A stretch of 64,000 bases of DNA from Nocardia vaccinii NBRC 15922 (GTDB lineage: Bacteria; Actinomycetota; Actinomycetes; Mycobacteriales; Mycobacteriaceae). The position numbers were made by a program, and so were the translations under genes. Below are positions 44,608-53,812 of this stretch, piece after piece. Within the stretch, counting starts at the first letter, position 1. Each line of letters begins with the position of its first letter. Under the pieces are notes generated by a model. That model searched no databases, was not told where the DNA came from, and worked only from the letters and a program-made list of their open reading frames with translations. The stretch lies in contig NZ_BDCC01000073.1 in NCBI RefSeq assembly GCF_001613305.1, positions 1-64,000 of the forward strand. Reading direction: 5' to 3'.

Positions 44608-44808
44608 TCATGACGGCGATCCGCCGAGCGAAATCGCCAGTGTCGGACAGGCATCCACGGCCATGCGCACCTGCGGTGCCACGTCCTCGGGCGGATTCGA
44701 GTCCACGACCGCGGCCAGATCGTCCGCGCCGACCTCGAATACGCTCGGCGCGATACTCGCGCACAGTGCGTGACCTTCGCACCTGCGCCGATCGATATGT
44801 ATCTCCAT
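44608..44808 (-). CDS. 3Fe-4S ferredoxin, P450 redox partner
   Basis: A 66-residue ferredoxin with the pattern CEGHALC at residues 10-16 and CPTLAI at the end, the three-cysteine arrangement of [3Fe-4S] ferredoxins that serve bacterial P450s. It lies between the SDR gene (39-base gap) and mceA, inside the operon that begins with a P450, so it is most likely that enzyme's electron donor. Confidence 0.92.
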   Translation of the reverse strand: MEIHIDRRRCEGHALCASIAPSVFEVGADDLAAVVDSNPPEDVAPQVRMAVDACPTLAISLGGSPS

Positions 44809-44847
44809 AACTCCTCCGAATACCGATCCGCCGGATGCGCGGGCCGT

Positions 44848-45618
44848 TCAGATGTACAGGCCGCCGTTGACACCGATGAGTTGCCCGGTGACGAAACCCG
44901 CACTCTCCGAACACAAATACGCGCATGCGGCCGCCACGTCCTCGGGTGTGCCCACCCGGCGCACCGGCGTCATCGGCGCGATGACCTCGACGCCGGGGAA
45001 GAATCCCGCCTCCGTTGCCTGCCGCGCCATCGGCGTGTCGATGATCGAGGGCGGAATGCTGTTGACGGTAATGCCTTTCGGCGACAATTCCGCCGCCAGT
45101 GCCTTGGTCAAACCGATGACACCGCCCTTGGAGGCGACATAGTGCGCCATATTCTTGGCTCCGGATTGCGCACTGGACGAGGAGATCGTGACGATACGTC
45201 CCCAACCCGCCGCGACCATATCCGGCACCGCCGCCTGAATACACGCGAACGTCCCGTTCAGATTGACCGCCAGCACGCGGTCCCACTGCTCCCGGGTGAT
45301 CTCCTCGAACGCCGTGTACTCCTCCACCCCCGCGCTCGTGACCACGATCTGCACCGGCCCGAAATCCTTGCGCACCAAGCGAACCGACGCTTCGATCGAA
45401 TCGGCGTCGGTCACATCGACCTGGTAGGCGATTGCGCGCAGACCCTCCGCGGCCAGTTCGGCCGCCGCTTTTCGCGCGGCCTCCCCGTTCCGGTCGAACA
45501 GTGCCACGCGGTGGGATTCCCGCGCGAGCTTTCGCGCAATCGCCAGACCGATGCCCGAAGCAGCACCGGTGACAATTGCCACGCGCGACGGATTTTCGCT
45601 GCGGTTCGTCTCGACCAT
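44848..45618 (-). CDS. Short-chain dehydrogenase/reductase (SDR)
   Basis: A 256-residue classical SDR. Start MVETNRSEN has GAGG seven bases before it. Cofactor motif TGAASGIGLAI at 17-27, the NxxG-like TSAG at 94-97, catalytic Ser in TISSSS (about 145-149), Tyr160 and Lys164 in HYVASKG. It lies 16 bases after the P450 gene and would act on the hydroxylated product or on another alcohol of the imported lipid. Confidence 0.92.
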   Translation of the reverse strand: MVETNRSENPSRVAIVTGAASGIGLAIARKLARESHRVALFDRNGEAARKAAAELAAEGLRAIAYQVDVTDADSIEASVRLVRKDFGPVQIVVTSAGVEEYTAFEEITREQWDRVLAVNLNGTFACIQAAVPDMVAAGWGRIVTISSSSAQSGAKNMAHYVASKGGVIGLTKALAAELSPKGITVNSIPPSIIDTPMARQATEAGFFPGVEVIAPMTPVRRVGTPEDVAAACAYLCSESAGFVTGQLIGVNGGLYI

Positions 45619-45634
45619 GGGTATTCCTCGCTCG

Positions 45635-46915
45635 TCATCTCTCGCCCGCGGCGACCGGAGTGAACTCGATGTGCAACGAACTGAGCCCGCGCAGGACATA
45701 GGTCGGCTCGTATTCGAAATTGCGCGCACCCGCCGGGCCGTGTTCGGTTTCGGAAATCCGGATGTCCCGCATCCGACGCAGGATCCGTTCGAAGCTCACC
45801 CGGGATTCCAAGCGCGCCAACGGGCCTCCCGGACAGGTGTGGATACCCCGGGCGAACGAGATGTGCTCTCGGGCATTGGGGCGATCGAGGACGAATTCAC
45901 CCGGATCCTCGAATCGCGACGGATCGCGATTGGCGGCCCCGGGCAGCACCATCACCATGCTGCCCGCCGGAACCTCGACACCCCCCAGCGTTGTGGCCTG
46001 GCAGGCGAGCCGGAAATCGGTCTTGACCGGTGCTTCCAGCCGCAGACATTCCTCGACGAAACTGCCGATGCGGTCGGTGTCCTCGCGCAACGCCTGCTGA
46101 ATGTCCGGATTCTCCGCGAGCACCCGCAGACCGGCGGTCATCAACTTGGCGGTGGTTTCCTGTCCGGCGGCGAACAGGAACGACGCCAGGTGGACCAGAT
46201 CGGAGATCTCCGGCAGCGATCCGTCCGGGAATCGCGCGGAAGCCAAGGCGGACAACACATCCGCACGTGGCTCACGCCGACGTTCCTCGAGATAGCCGGT
46301 GAAGCGGCCGGCCAGGAATTCCAGCGGATTGCCGACCATCACCTCCTCATCGATCGCGCCCGGCGGTGTGCTGTTGGACAGCACCCGCCGGAAATCGGTG
46401 TAGTCCTCCTCCGGCACGCCCAGCAGATTGGCGATCACCAGCATTGCGAAGGGCTGCGCGTAGTGGCGCAGGAATTCGGTCCGGCCCTGCTCGGCGAATT
46501 CGTCGAGCATGCGATCGGCCTGCACCCACATGAACTCCTCGTTCTCCCGCAACCGCCGCGGCGTGAACAGCGCTTTGAGCAAGTCGCGATGCATGGTGTG
46601 CTTCGGCTGGTCGAAGGTGACCATGTGCTCGTGCAGCGGGAACGCTTCGCGGTGTTTCTCGATCAACGCGCCGATATCGCCCTCGGCGGGATCGAACGGC
46701 AGGCCCGGGAAGGGCCCGGTCGGGGCGATACAGCTCGAGAAGGTCCCGTGATTGCGGTAGACCTCCACGGCTGCGTCGTACCCGGTCACCGCCATCACGC
46801 CGTGGTGCGGCTCGCGCGCCACGGGGCAGCGCGACCGCAGCGATTCGAAGTAGGGATAGGGGTTCTCGACAATCGATTTGTCGGTGAAGAAGTCGATCTC
46901 ATCGAACATGCTCAC
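45635..46915 (-). CDS. Cytochrome P450
   Basis: A 426-residue soluble P450. The GTG start (VSMFDEIDF) has AGGAG six bases before it. The I-helix has AAGQETT, the K-helix the full ECLR (EXXR), and the heme loop is SFARGIHTCPGGPLA with Cys361 as ligand. It is the first gene of a unit running through SDR, ferredoxin and the whole mce locus. This suggests that a lipid or steroid imported by Mce is hydroxylated here. Confidence 0.93.
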   Translation of the reverse strand: MSMFDEIDFFTDKSIVENPYPYFESLRSRCPVAREPHHGVMAVTGYDAAVEVYRNHGTFSSCIAPTGPFPGLPFDPAEGDIGALIEKHREAFPLHEHMVTFDQPKHTMHRDLLKALFTPRRLRENEEFMWVQADRMLDEFAEQGRTEFLRHYAQPFAMLVIANLLGVPEEDYTDFRRVLSNSTPPGAIDEEVMVGNPLEFLAGRFTGYLEERRREPRADVLSALASARFPDGSLPEISDLVHLASFLFAAGQETTAKLMTAGLRVLAENPDIQQALREDTDRIGSFVEECLRLEAPVKTDFRLACQATTLGGVEVPAGSMVMVLPGAANRDPSRFEDPGEFVLDRPNAREHISFARGIHTCPGGPLARLESRVSFERILRRMRDIRISETEHGPAGARNFEYEPTYVLRGLSSLHIEFTPVAAGER

Positions 46916-46999
46916 GACGGACTCCTGGTGAAGAGGCAGCATCGGCACTGTCGCCGGACGTGGCAGTCGCCTTCGTCCCGGAAGCCGCCCGAGGCCGAA

Positions 47000-47040
47000 T
47001 GCTAATCAACTGCTCAGCAATGCTGAGCACATGCTTAGCA
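47000..47040. promoter_or_regulatory. Four phased TGCTNAGCA operator elements
   Basis: Copies start at 47000 (TGCTAATCA, one change), 47011 (TGCTCAGCA), 47021 (TGCTGAGCA) and 47032 (TGCTTAGCA). Each is itself a near-palindrome, and the steps of 11, 10 and 11 bases put them on one face of the helix. The middle two form a perfect 19-base palindrome. They lie 85-125 bases before the P450 start and just after the TetR gene. Confidence 0.8.
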
Positions 47041-47103
47041 CACTCCGGCGAGCGCGGTCAAGGTTTCCGGCCCCGACCAGGGTCGCCGGAAGAAGCGCGA
47101 AAG

Positions 47104-47712
47104 TTACTCGTCCACAGCCGTTTCCGTCGGCGGGTCGCCCAGGCGGGCCAGGTGGTCACGCACGAAGGAGAGGGTTTCCTCATGCGCGATCGTCATCCCG
47201 AGTGCGCCTTCCAGCGCCATGGTCCGGGACACGCCCGCCATCACGAAGGCGACCACCTCGGGGGGCCAGACGTCCGGATCGATGCGGTGTCGCCGCAGAA
47301 CGGTTCGCACGATCTCGATTTCGGCCTCGCGGAAGCGACGCGAATAGTCGACCAACGCTTCACGAATCACCTTGCGATGGTTGGCCAGGGCGACGAACTC
47401 CATGGTGAGCGCGCCGCGCGAGGCCGCGTCGAGGTCGAACTTCCACAGCGCGCGCAACGGATCCTTCGCAGCCAGAATGGTGGCCTGACGTTCGAGGCCC
47501 TCCTCGGCGCGCCGCTGGAAGACCGCGAGGAACAGATCGTCCATGGTCCGGAAGTAGTAGTACACCAGCTGATACTTCAGGCCCGCTCTACGCGCGACAT
47601 TGCGCGAGCTGACCGCGGCATAGCCCTCCTCGAGCATGAGCTGTTCCGCCGCGTCCAGCAGCACCGTCCGGTTCTTCGCATCGGGCGAACCGATCCGCCG
47701 CGTCGATGTCAT
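47104..47712 (-). CDS. TetR-family transcriptional regulator
   Basis: A 202-residue TetR protein. Start MTSTRRIG has GGAGG seven bases ahead. The DNA-binding helices are at about 17-60 (TVLLDAAEQLMLEEGYAAVSSRNVARRAGLKYQLVYYYF), with an all-helical ligand domain after. It is in line with and 188 bases before the P450-mce operon; the operator array lies between, so it is the likely local repressor. Confidence 0.9.
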   Translation of the reverse strand: MTSTRRIGSPDAKNRTVLLDAAEQLMLEEGYAAVSSRNVARRAGLKYQLVYYYFRTMDDLFLAVFQRRAEEGLERQATILAAKDPLRALWKFDLDAASRGALTMEFVALANHRKVIREALVDYSRRFREAEIEIVRTVLRRHRIDPDVWPPEVVAFVMAGVSRTMALEGALGMTIAHEETLSFVRDHLARLGDPPTETAVDE

Positions 47713-47953
47713 CGTCCGACCTCCGAATTCCACGTCACCGGAATCCATGATCGCGGCGCACACCCGCCGACGTTCGGCCGGGCACCCGGGGACCGCATTT
47801 CCGGCAACGTCACCTATCCGTCGTAGCATGTCCGGCTGCGCTCGGCGGACGCCCCGCCGGACCAGCGACAAGATCACCACACAACTTCCGCAGCCGCCCG
47901 AGACACGAGTGCGGAGACACGATCGCGTACCGCTCGGCCGATGACAGGCGTGC

Positions 47954-48493
47954 TCAGAGAGGATCCGACGACACCGGAATATCGGACCGGGTGCGTTCTC
48001 CGTCGACGCCCGTCCCCGGCCACAGCCCGGCGCACGGAAGTGGCGGCAGATCGGGATTCAGATCGTGATCGATCGTGACCGAGGCGTCGGGATGGGCGCG
48101 CATGCGCTCGGCGAATTCCTCGGCGACCGCGTGCGGGCACTGGTAGTCCAACTGAATTCCCACCGAACCGAAGACGATGTGCACATGCCGGCGCGAGGTA
48201 CTCAACACGTAGCGGCCCGCGTCGACCAGGACTTGTAGCGCCGCGCGCCGCGCCCGGCACTCGGTGCCCGCGCAGACTCGGTGACGCTGCATGACCAGGT
48301 GGGCCTCGGTAATGGTCAGATCATCCCGCCCGATCGCACACGCGACAACCCGACCGGGCCGCGACTCGCGCGAGCCGACGCCGGATTCGTCCTGCGCGCG
48401 AGTCGGCGCCGGTGTGGTGGCGACGTCTGCGGGGTCGATCGTCGCAGTAGTCGCCCGCGGTACGGCCGGGCTCCCGGAACTTTGATGACACAT
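47954..48493 (-). CDS. Hypothetical protein
   Basis: A 179-residue frame with no recognised domain. The N-terminal 45 residues are low in complexity (Ala/Thr/Pro); the rest looks like a folded domain with a cysteine pair (HRVCAGTECRARRAALQVLVDAGRYV) and IVFGSVGIQLDYQCPHAVAEEFAERM. Codon bias fits the neighbours. The start is uncertain because no strong ribosome site is seen. Confidence 0.5.
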   Translation of the reverse strand: MCHQSSGSPAVPRATTATIDPADVATTPAPTRAQDESGVGSRESRPGRVVACAIGRDDLTITEAHLVMQRHRVCAGTECRARRAALQVLVDAGRYVLSTSRRHVHIVFGSVGIQLDYQCPHAVAEEFAERMRAHPDASVTIDHDLNPDLPPLPCAGLWPGTGVDGERTRSDIPVSSDPL

Positions 48494-48801
48494 ATCGTTC
48501 TCTGGCGGGGTGACCGGCTTCGCGCACTCTACGGAGTGCGGTTCCGGCAGGTATAGCGAGGGAGGCTACACCTGACCCGTAGGACTGTCCAGACAGGAGT
48601 CCATCGCACTATTCCGTCGACTGGCGTACCGGTTGGTTTTCGGACCGACGTAACAATACTCGTTTCGTCCCGGATCGCAGCCCGGCATCCCACTACGTGG
48701 AAGAGATAACGCTCACAGCCCGCGCCGCGTGCTCGACTCCGGCGCCCCTGAGCTCCGACGATCGGTCGTCCTGTCCGCGTCGACTGCCCTATTGTGGCTC
48801 G
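48494..48801. other. Intergenic region
   Basis: 308 bases between divergent genes; no gene or clear regulatory dyad seen. Confidence 0.4.
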
Positions 48802-49695
48802 ATGAGCGAAACCTCGCGGCGCATGTGGGAATTGATGGAGCCGTACCACGCGGTCACCTACTTCGCGCCGGAATCCCAGCAGGTATGCGAGGCGCTCGGC
48901 GCCAAGGGCTTCTGGATGAGCTACTTCGCGCTGCGGGCCGCACCCCTGGGGCCGGTGCCCGCCGAGGTGGTCGTCGCGACGTTCTACAACTTCCATCCGC
49001 GCAAGGTCGGGCACGCCATTCCCGCCGCGTGGGCGGCCGCCTCCCCCACGGACTATCTGCGCGCGCGCCGGGAAAGCGTCTCGCAGATCCTGCACCGTAT
49101 CCTCGGCGACGAGATTCGCTCGCCTCGCCTGACCGAGGCCGCGGAGCTGGCTCGGACGGCCGCCCTCGCGGCTCCGATCGCCGGCCGCGCACTCGGCGCC
49201 GCGAACGCCGCCCTGGACTGGCCGAGCGAACCGCATCTGATCCTCTGGCACGCCCAGACGATCCTGCGCGAATCGCGTGGCGACGCCCACGTCGCCGCAC
49301 TCCTTGCGAGCGGCCTTGATCCGTGCGAGGCCCTGGTCGCATTCGCCGCCGACGGCAAGGTCACGGCCGAGCGCATCCGCTCCTCCCGCAGCTGGACCGA
49401 AGCGGAATGGAGTTCGGCAACCGACCGTCTCCGCGAACGCGGCCTCCTCGACGACTCCGGCGCCCTGACCTCTGACGGCCACGCGCTGCGCGCCCGGGTC
49501 GAGCACCAGACCGATCACGCCTCCCAGCAGCCGTGGAACACTCTGGGCCCCAATGGAACCGAACGCCTCGCGGAACTGGTCCGCCCGCTCGCCCACACCA
49601 TCGCCGGCAGTAACGCCTTCGCCGAAGACAATCCGATGGGCCTGCCGAAGCCCGCCCGAACCAGCCCTCCCGAGACCGACACCGAACGGGAATAG
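48802..49695 (+). CDS. SCO6745-family protein
   Basis: A 297-residue protein of the actinobacterial SCO6745 family. Start MSETSRRMWELMEPYHAVTYF is typical; the 35 upstream codons of the open frame are not protein-like. The N-terminal helical domain (FWMSYFALRAAPLGPVPAEVVVATFYNFHP) is followed by a winged-helix-like C-terminus (RLRERGLLDDSGALTSDGHALRARVE). Function is not known; a regulatory role has been guessed for the family. Confidence 0.88.
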   Translation: MSETSRRMWELMEPYHAVTYFAPESQQVCEALGAKGFWMSYFALRAAPLGPVPAEVVVATFYNFHPRKVGHAIPAAWAAASPTDYLRARRESVSQILHRILGDEIRSPRLTEAAELARTAALAAPIAGRALGAANAALDWPSEPHLILWHAQTILRESRGDAHVAALLASGLDPCEALVAFAADGKVTAERIRSSRSWTEAEWSSATDRLRERGLLDDSGALTSDGHALRARVEHQTDHASQQPWNTLGPNGTERLAELVRPLAHTIAGSNAFAEDNPMGLPKPARTSPPETDTERE

Positions 49696-50191
49696 CCTGC
49701 GCCACACCAGTAACTGCCCACCCAACCCCGGACTCCATACCCCCGCGTGGTGGTGACAGCGCTGTCCCGCTCACCCGGCTCGGCGACCGCGGCGGCATCC
49801 GCGACGGTCACCCGCACCACGACCGCGAACAGTCACACGATCACCGATCCCGTCAGCGCGACGGAACCGTTGGGCGCGGAGCCGGCACCGATGCCCCAAC
49901 AGCTGTGAACACCAGATGCGTGGTAATGAGGTGACGACGAGGGCCGCCCCTGGCCGAACTGCGGCCCGAGAGCCGTTCGGGTAGACCCGTTTCCGTCACT
50001 ATCAGCCGAGTTCGGAGGGTACGCGCGGACTCGACCGCGCGGGACCTGGTGTAATCGGCTGTACGGCAGTCGATCCGCGACGGAGCTGCCGCTGTCCGGT
50101 CGTCGCCACTGCACCGCCACTCGCTTATTGCGCTGTGGCACAATCGAAGCCGGACTTCCTAGGCTTGGGGAAGAGTTCGAGGGAGTCGGCG
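49696..50191. other. Intergenic region
   Basis: 496 bases. Short frames on the minus strand (49833-50143) have poor composition and no homology I recognise. No terminator or operator stands out. Confidence 0.4.
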
Positions 50192-50338
50192 GTGCAGCAG
50201 CGGTTTCTTTTTCTTCTGATAGCGATCATCGTCGGCGCGTCGATCTATGACTACGGCAGGAGCGCGGGACACTACGGACTGGTGGTCGTGGGCGGGGTGT
50301 TCGCGCTTTTCTTGCTGGTTGACAAGGTCATCGGCTGA
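50192..50338 (+). CDS. Small two-helix membrane protein
   Basis: A 48-residue protein from a GTG six bases after AGGGAG (MQQRFLFLLIAIIVGASIYD); a GTG 57 bases upstream would give 67 residues. Two hydrophobic helices (about 3-18 and 27-45) are joined by a short polar turn. Family unknown. Confidence 0.6.
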   Translation: MQQRFLFLLIAIIVGASIYDYGRSAGHYGLVVVGGVFALFLLVDKVIG

Positions 50339-50426
50339 CCGGCGTCGCTCGGCGGGCCCGAGACCGCGATCGGCCAGGGCTGCCCCGGTGTCGGCCGGGT
50401 CGGTGCGCCTCGGCGAACATGGAGCC

Positions 50427-50930
50427 ATGGCAACTGTGTTACCGACCTTCGAGCAGGTCCTCGCGATACCGGATCCCACCGAGGCGACCGTCACCGCGGA
50501 CCTCATCGATCTGAACGGCCACATGAATATCGTGCACTACCTGTACCAGGGGTCGGTCGGTGCGGACGCGATCATGCAGCGCTCCGGATTCGATCAGTCC
50601 TATCGATCGGAGCGGGGCATGGCCCTGTTCACCGCCGAACACCATCTGGCCTACCTCAGCGAATTGCGCGAGGGCGACAAGTTCTCGGTGCACGCGCGCA
50701 TCCTCGGACGCACGGACAAGGCGGTTCACCTGATGACGTTCCTGCTCGATCGCACCCGGGAGCGGCTGTCGAACACCCTCGAGATCATGCTGGTGCACGT
50801 CGACCTGACAACACGCCGCGCCGCCGCCATACCGGACGATATCGCAGCGGGACTGGACAAGTACATCGACCGATCCGCCGCCCTGGACTGGGCCGCGCCG
50901 ATCTCCGGGGCGATCTCGCTGCGTCGGTGA
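50427..50930 (+). CDS. Hotdog-fold acyl-CoA thioesterase
   Basis: A 167-residue 4HBT-like thioesterase. DLNGHMNIVHYLYQG at about 26-40 is the signature stretch of the family, followed by the strand EHHLAYLSELREGDKFSVHARI. Similar single-domain proteins include the thioesterase part of carnitine dehydrogenase fusions. Likely monocistronic. Confidence 0.85.
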   Translation: MATVLPTFEQVLAIPDPTEATVTADLIDLNGHMNIVHYLYQGSVGADAIMQRSGFDQSYRSERGMALFTAEHHLAYLSELREGDKFSVHARILGRTDKAVHLMTFLLDRTRERLSNTLEIMLVHVDLTTRRAAAIPDDIAAGLDKYIDRSAALDWAAPISGAISLRR

Positions 50931-51192
50931 ATACGCTGCGCGGCCTCCCGGGTTCGGGCGGCTCGCTCGACCTACGAATCTACGACGCCCGACCGGCATA
51001 GCCCGCTCGGACCGACGGATCCACCGATGGCATCTCGGAATCAGGCCGTGGGCACGGCGATTCGATCGCTCGGGTCCGAGTTCGTGGTCGTCGCGGCCGG
51101 CTCTCGTCCGGTCCGGCGGTCGGATTGCCGTGCGATGACCGGGATTCCGCCGGGACCCGGAGCGAACACATCGGTTGGGGCAGACCCTACCG

Positions 51193-53166
51193 TCACGGTC
51201 GGCCGGTTCGGACCGCCCGTGTCCACGCGGCGCCCCGCAGTAGCCGCAGACCGTTCAGGCCGACGATGACGGTGGAACCTTCGTGGCCGGCCACACCCAG
51301 CGGCAGAGGCAGTGTGCCGAACAGATCCCACAGCACCAGGATGCCGATGAAGATGGCCGCGATGATCAAATTGGCGACCACGACGCGACGGGCTCGCCGG
51401 GACAGGGCGATGACAGCCGGCACGGTGGTGAGGTCGTCCCGGACCACGACGGCGTCCGCGGTCTGCAGGGTGAGATCGGACCCCGCGCCGCCCATCGCGA
51501 TGCCCGAGTGCGCCGTGGCGAGGGCCGGGGCGTCGTTGATCCCGTCGCCGATCATGGCGATCCGCGTCCCGTCTGCCTGCAGGGCGCGCACCGCCTCGAC
51601 CTTGCCTTCGGGAAGCAGATCCGCGCGAACGTCGCTGATCCCGACCTGTTCGGCCAGGCGCGCGGCGGTGGCGGCGTTGTCCCCGGTCAGCAGCACCGGA
51701 GAGCCGCCGGTCACGCGTGCGGCGGCAACGACGGCGGCCGCGGCCTCGGGGCGCAACCGGTCACTGAGGGCGAGCACGCCGATCGGCCGGTTTTCGCAAG
51801 TCACCACCACGGCCGTACAGCCGCGGGCCTGGATCTCCGCCACTGTCGTGGCGGCGGCATCGAGCCCGTCCGTCCCGGCGGGCAGCGAGGTCATCGATCC
51901 CACGGCGACGCGTCGTCCGGTCACCAGCGCCGAAACGCCTCGTCCGGGACGAGCGGCGAATTCGTCCACCGCGGGCAGTTCGAGCCCGCGAGTGCGGGCG
52001 GCACGGACGACGGCCGCGGCGAGCGGATGTTCGCTGGGATGCTCGACCGCGGCGGCCAGCCGCAGGATCTCATCGTCAGTGAACGTTGTTTCCACACAGT
52101 GGATTTCGACCAATTCGGGAGTGCCGTGGGTGAGCGTGCCGGTCTTGTCGAACACCACCCGGTCGACGGTGCCCAGCTGTTCCATCACCACCGCGGATTT
52201 GGCCAGCACGCCGTGCCGGCCGGCATTGGCGATCGCTGCCAACAGCGGCGGCATGGTCGCCAGGACGACCGCACACGGGGACGCGACGATCATGAACGTC
52301 ATCGCGCGCAACAACGCCCGCTGCACGGAATCCCCTGCCAGCAGCGGAATCACGAATACCGCGATCGTCACCGCCACCATGCCGAGCGAATACCGCTGCT
52401 CGATCTTCTCGATGAACAGCTGGGTGCGGGCCTTGGTTCCGGCGGCCCGATCGACCAGGGCGGCGATCCGCGCGACCACCGAATCCTGCGCGCGTCGGTC
52501 CACGCGGATGCGCAATATGCCTGTGCCGTTGAGAGTTCCGGCGAACACCTCGTCACCGGTGGTCTTGTCCACCGGTAGCGGTTCGCCGGTGATGGTGGCC
52601 TGATCGACCTCGCTACCGCCGCCGATCACGGTGGCGTCCGCGGCGACGCGCTCACCCGGGCGCACCAGCACCACATCGCCCACCTCGAGGTCGGCCACCG
52701 CGACCGTCTCGTCCGCGCCTCCGACGCCGACGCGGGTCGCGGTCTCGGGGGCCAGATCCAGCAGTCCGCGCACGGAATCCTCGGTGCGCGCGGTCGCCAG
52801 GGCTTCCAGGGCGCCAGAGGTGGCGAAGATGACGATCAACAGCGCGCCGTCGGTGATCTGCCCGATCCCGGCCGCGCCGATCGCGGCGACCACCATGAGC
52901 AGATCCACATCCAGGGTCTTGTCCCGCAGGGCTCGCAGCCCGGCCAGGCCCGGCTCCCACCCGCCCGCGACGTAGCAGGCCAGGTAGAGCACCCACCACG
53001 ACCAGGACGGCAAACCAGCCAGCTGCGCCGCCAACCCCAGCAGGAACAGCACCGAAGCCGCAGCGGCCCAACGCATTTCCGGCAACGCGAACAGTCTCGT
53101 GCGCCGCACCGGAATCCGGTCGGCGGCCGGGGTCGCGCGAGGCGGGGAAAGTATCGGTGCGGCCAC
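51193..53166 (-). CDS. ctpJ: P1B-4 metal-transporting ATPase CtpJ
   Basis: A 657-residue P-type ATPase without an N-terminal metal-binding domain. The membrane motif Ser-Pro-Cys (296-298) and HEGST near residue 628 define the P1B-4 class (Co/Ni/Fe/Zn export). Actuator TGEP is at about 193-196, Asp340 in DKTGT is the phosphorylation site, and GDGINDAPAL is the hinge. The GTG start has GGAGG six bases ahead. It diverges from nmtR exactly as ctpJ does in M. tuberculosis, so I assign CtpJ, a cobalt/nickel exporter. CtpD is the close alternative. Confidence 0.92.
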   Translation of the reverse strand: MAAPILSPPRATPAADRIPVRRTRLFALPEMRWAAAASVLFLLGLAAQLAGLPSWSWWVLYLACYVAGGWEPGLAGLRALRDKTLDVDLLMVVAAIGAAGIGQITDGALLIVIFATSGALEALATARTEDSVRGLLDLAPETATRVGVGGADETVAVADLEVGDVVLVRPGERVAADATVIGGGSEVDQATITGEPLPVDKTTGDEVFAGTLNGTGILRIRVDRRAQDSVVARIAALVDRAAGTKARTQLFIEKIEQRYSLGMVAVTIAVFVIPLLAGDSVQRALLRAMTFMIVASPCAVVLATMPPLLAAIANAGRHGVLAKSAVVMEQLGTVDRVVFDKTGTLTHGTPELVEIHCVETTFTDDEILRLAAAVEHPSEHPLAAAVVRAARTRGLELPAVDEFAARPGRGVSALVTGRRVAVGSMTSLPAGTDGLDAAATTVAEIQARGCTAVVVTCENRPIGVLALSDRLRPEAAAAVVAAARVTGGSPVLLTGDNAATAARLAEQVGISDVRADLLPEGKVEAVRALQADGTRIAMIGDGINDAPALATAHSGIAMGGAGSDLTLQTADAVVVRDDLTTVPAVIALSRRARRVVVANLIIAAIFIGILVLWDLFGTLPLPLGVAGHEGSTVIVGLNGLRLLRGAAWTRAVRTGRP

Positions 53167-53216
53167 GGATCACCTCCAGGAGCGGGTACTGCCGACCGAG
53201 CCCACCATAACAGAAA

Positions 53217-53236
53217 ATATGAAGATGTCTTCATGT
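53217..53236. promoter_or_regulatory. NmtR operator candidate
   Basis: Inverted repeat ATGAAGA-TG-TCTTCAT (53219-53234), extended with one mismatch to 20 bases, in the AT-rich centre of the ctpJ/nmtR intergenic region. Form and place fit an ArsR/SmtB site controlling both genes. Confidence 0.75.
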
Positions 53237-53264
53237 GTGCCGGGTCGGAGTAAACTGCCTCGGC

Positions 53265-53627
53265 ATGGGACACGGAGTCGAAGGACGCGACCGGCCCGTG
53301 ACGCGTCTGGACGCCGATGCCGCCGCCCACGTGGCCAATACCCTGCAAGCCCTCGCCACACCGAGCAGGCTGCTGATTCTCACCCAGCTGCGCCAAGGTC
53401 CCCTGCCGGTCACCGAACTGGCCGATGCGGTCGGCATGGAACAGTCCGCGGTCTCCCACCAGCTCCGCCTACTGCGCAACCTCGGCCTGGTCGTGGGCGC
53501 CCGCGCCGGACGCAGCATCATCTACAGCCTCTACGACAACCACGTCGCCCAGCTTCTCGACGAGGCCGTCTACCACAGCGAACATCTCCGCCTCGGACTC
53601 AGCGACCGACCCGAGACAGCTGGTTGA
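53265..53627 (+). CDS. nmtR: Ni/Co-sensing ArsR-family repressor NmtR
   Basis: A 120-residue ArsR/SmtB repressor nearly identical in layout to M. tuberculosis NmtR. The N-terminus MGHGVEGRDRP keeps Gly2 and His3, and the C-terminal ligands Asp91, His93, His104 and His107 are at the same numbers (YSLYDNHVAQLL, VYHSEHL). The recognition helix is EQSAVSHQLRLL. It should release DNA when nickel or cobalt binds and so derepress ctpJ. Confidence 0.95.
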   Translation: MGHGVEGRDRPVTRLDADAAAHVANTLQALATPSRLLILTQLRQGPLPVTELADAVGMEQSAVSHQLRLLRNLGLVVGARAGRSIIYSLYDNHVAQLLDEAVYHSEHLRLGLSDRPETAG

Positions 53628-53812
53628 CCCCGCCCCGGACGCGCAATCCGTCCGAAAACGCCCCGAAGCCCTCCCGACGCGGCACATTTCGGACCCAGCG
53701 GGCGGGCGAAGAGCCACTTACCCCGCCGTAGTGCATCATTCAAGTGCACGACCCACCCGGCCGGGCGGCGCCGGCCGCACCCCGGACCGACAACCGGAGC
53801 CCAGGAGAACCG

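Noticed and set aside
48529..49725. 398-residue minus-strand frame
   Set aside because: Antisense of the SCO6745-family gene, which has a typical start and domain order.
49833..50143. Two minus-strand frames of about 100 residues in the 49.7-50.2 kb gap
   Set aside because: No ribosome site, no domain, composition rich in Arg/Ser/Pro; judged non-coding.
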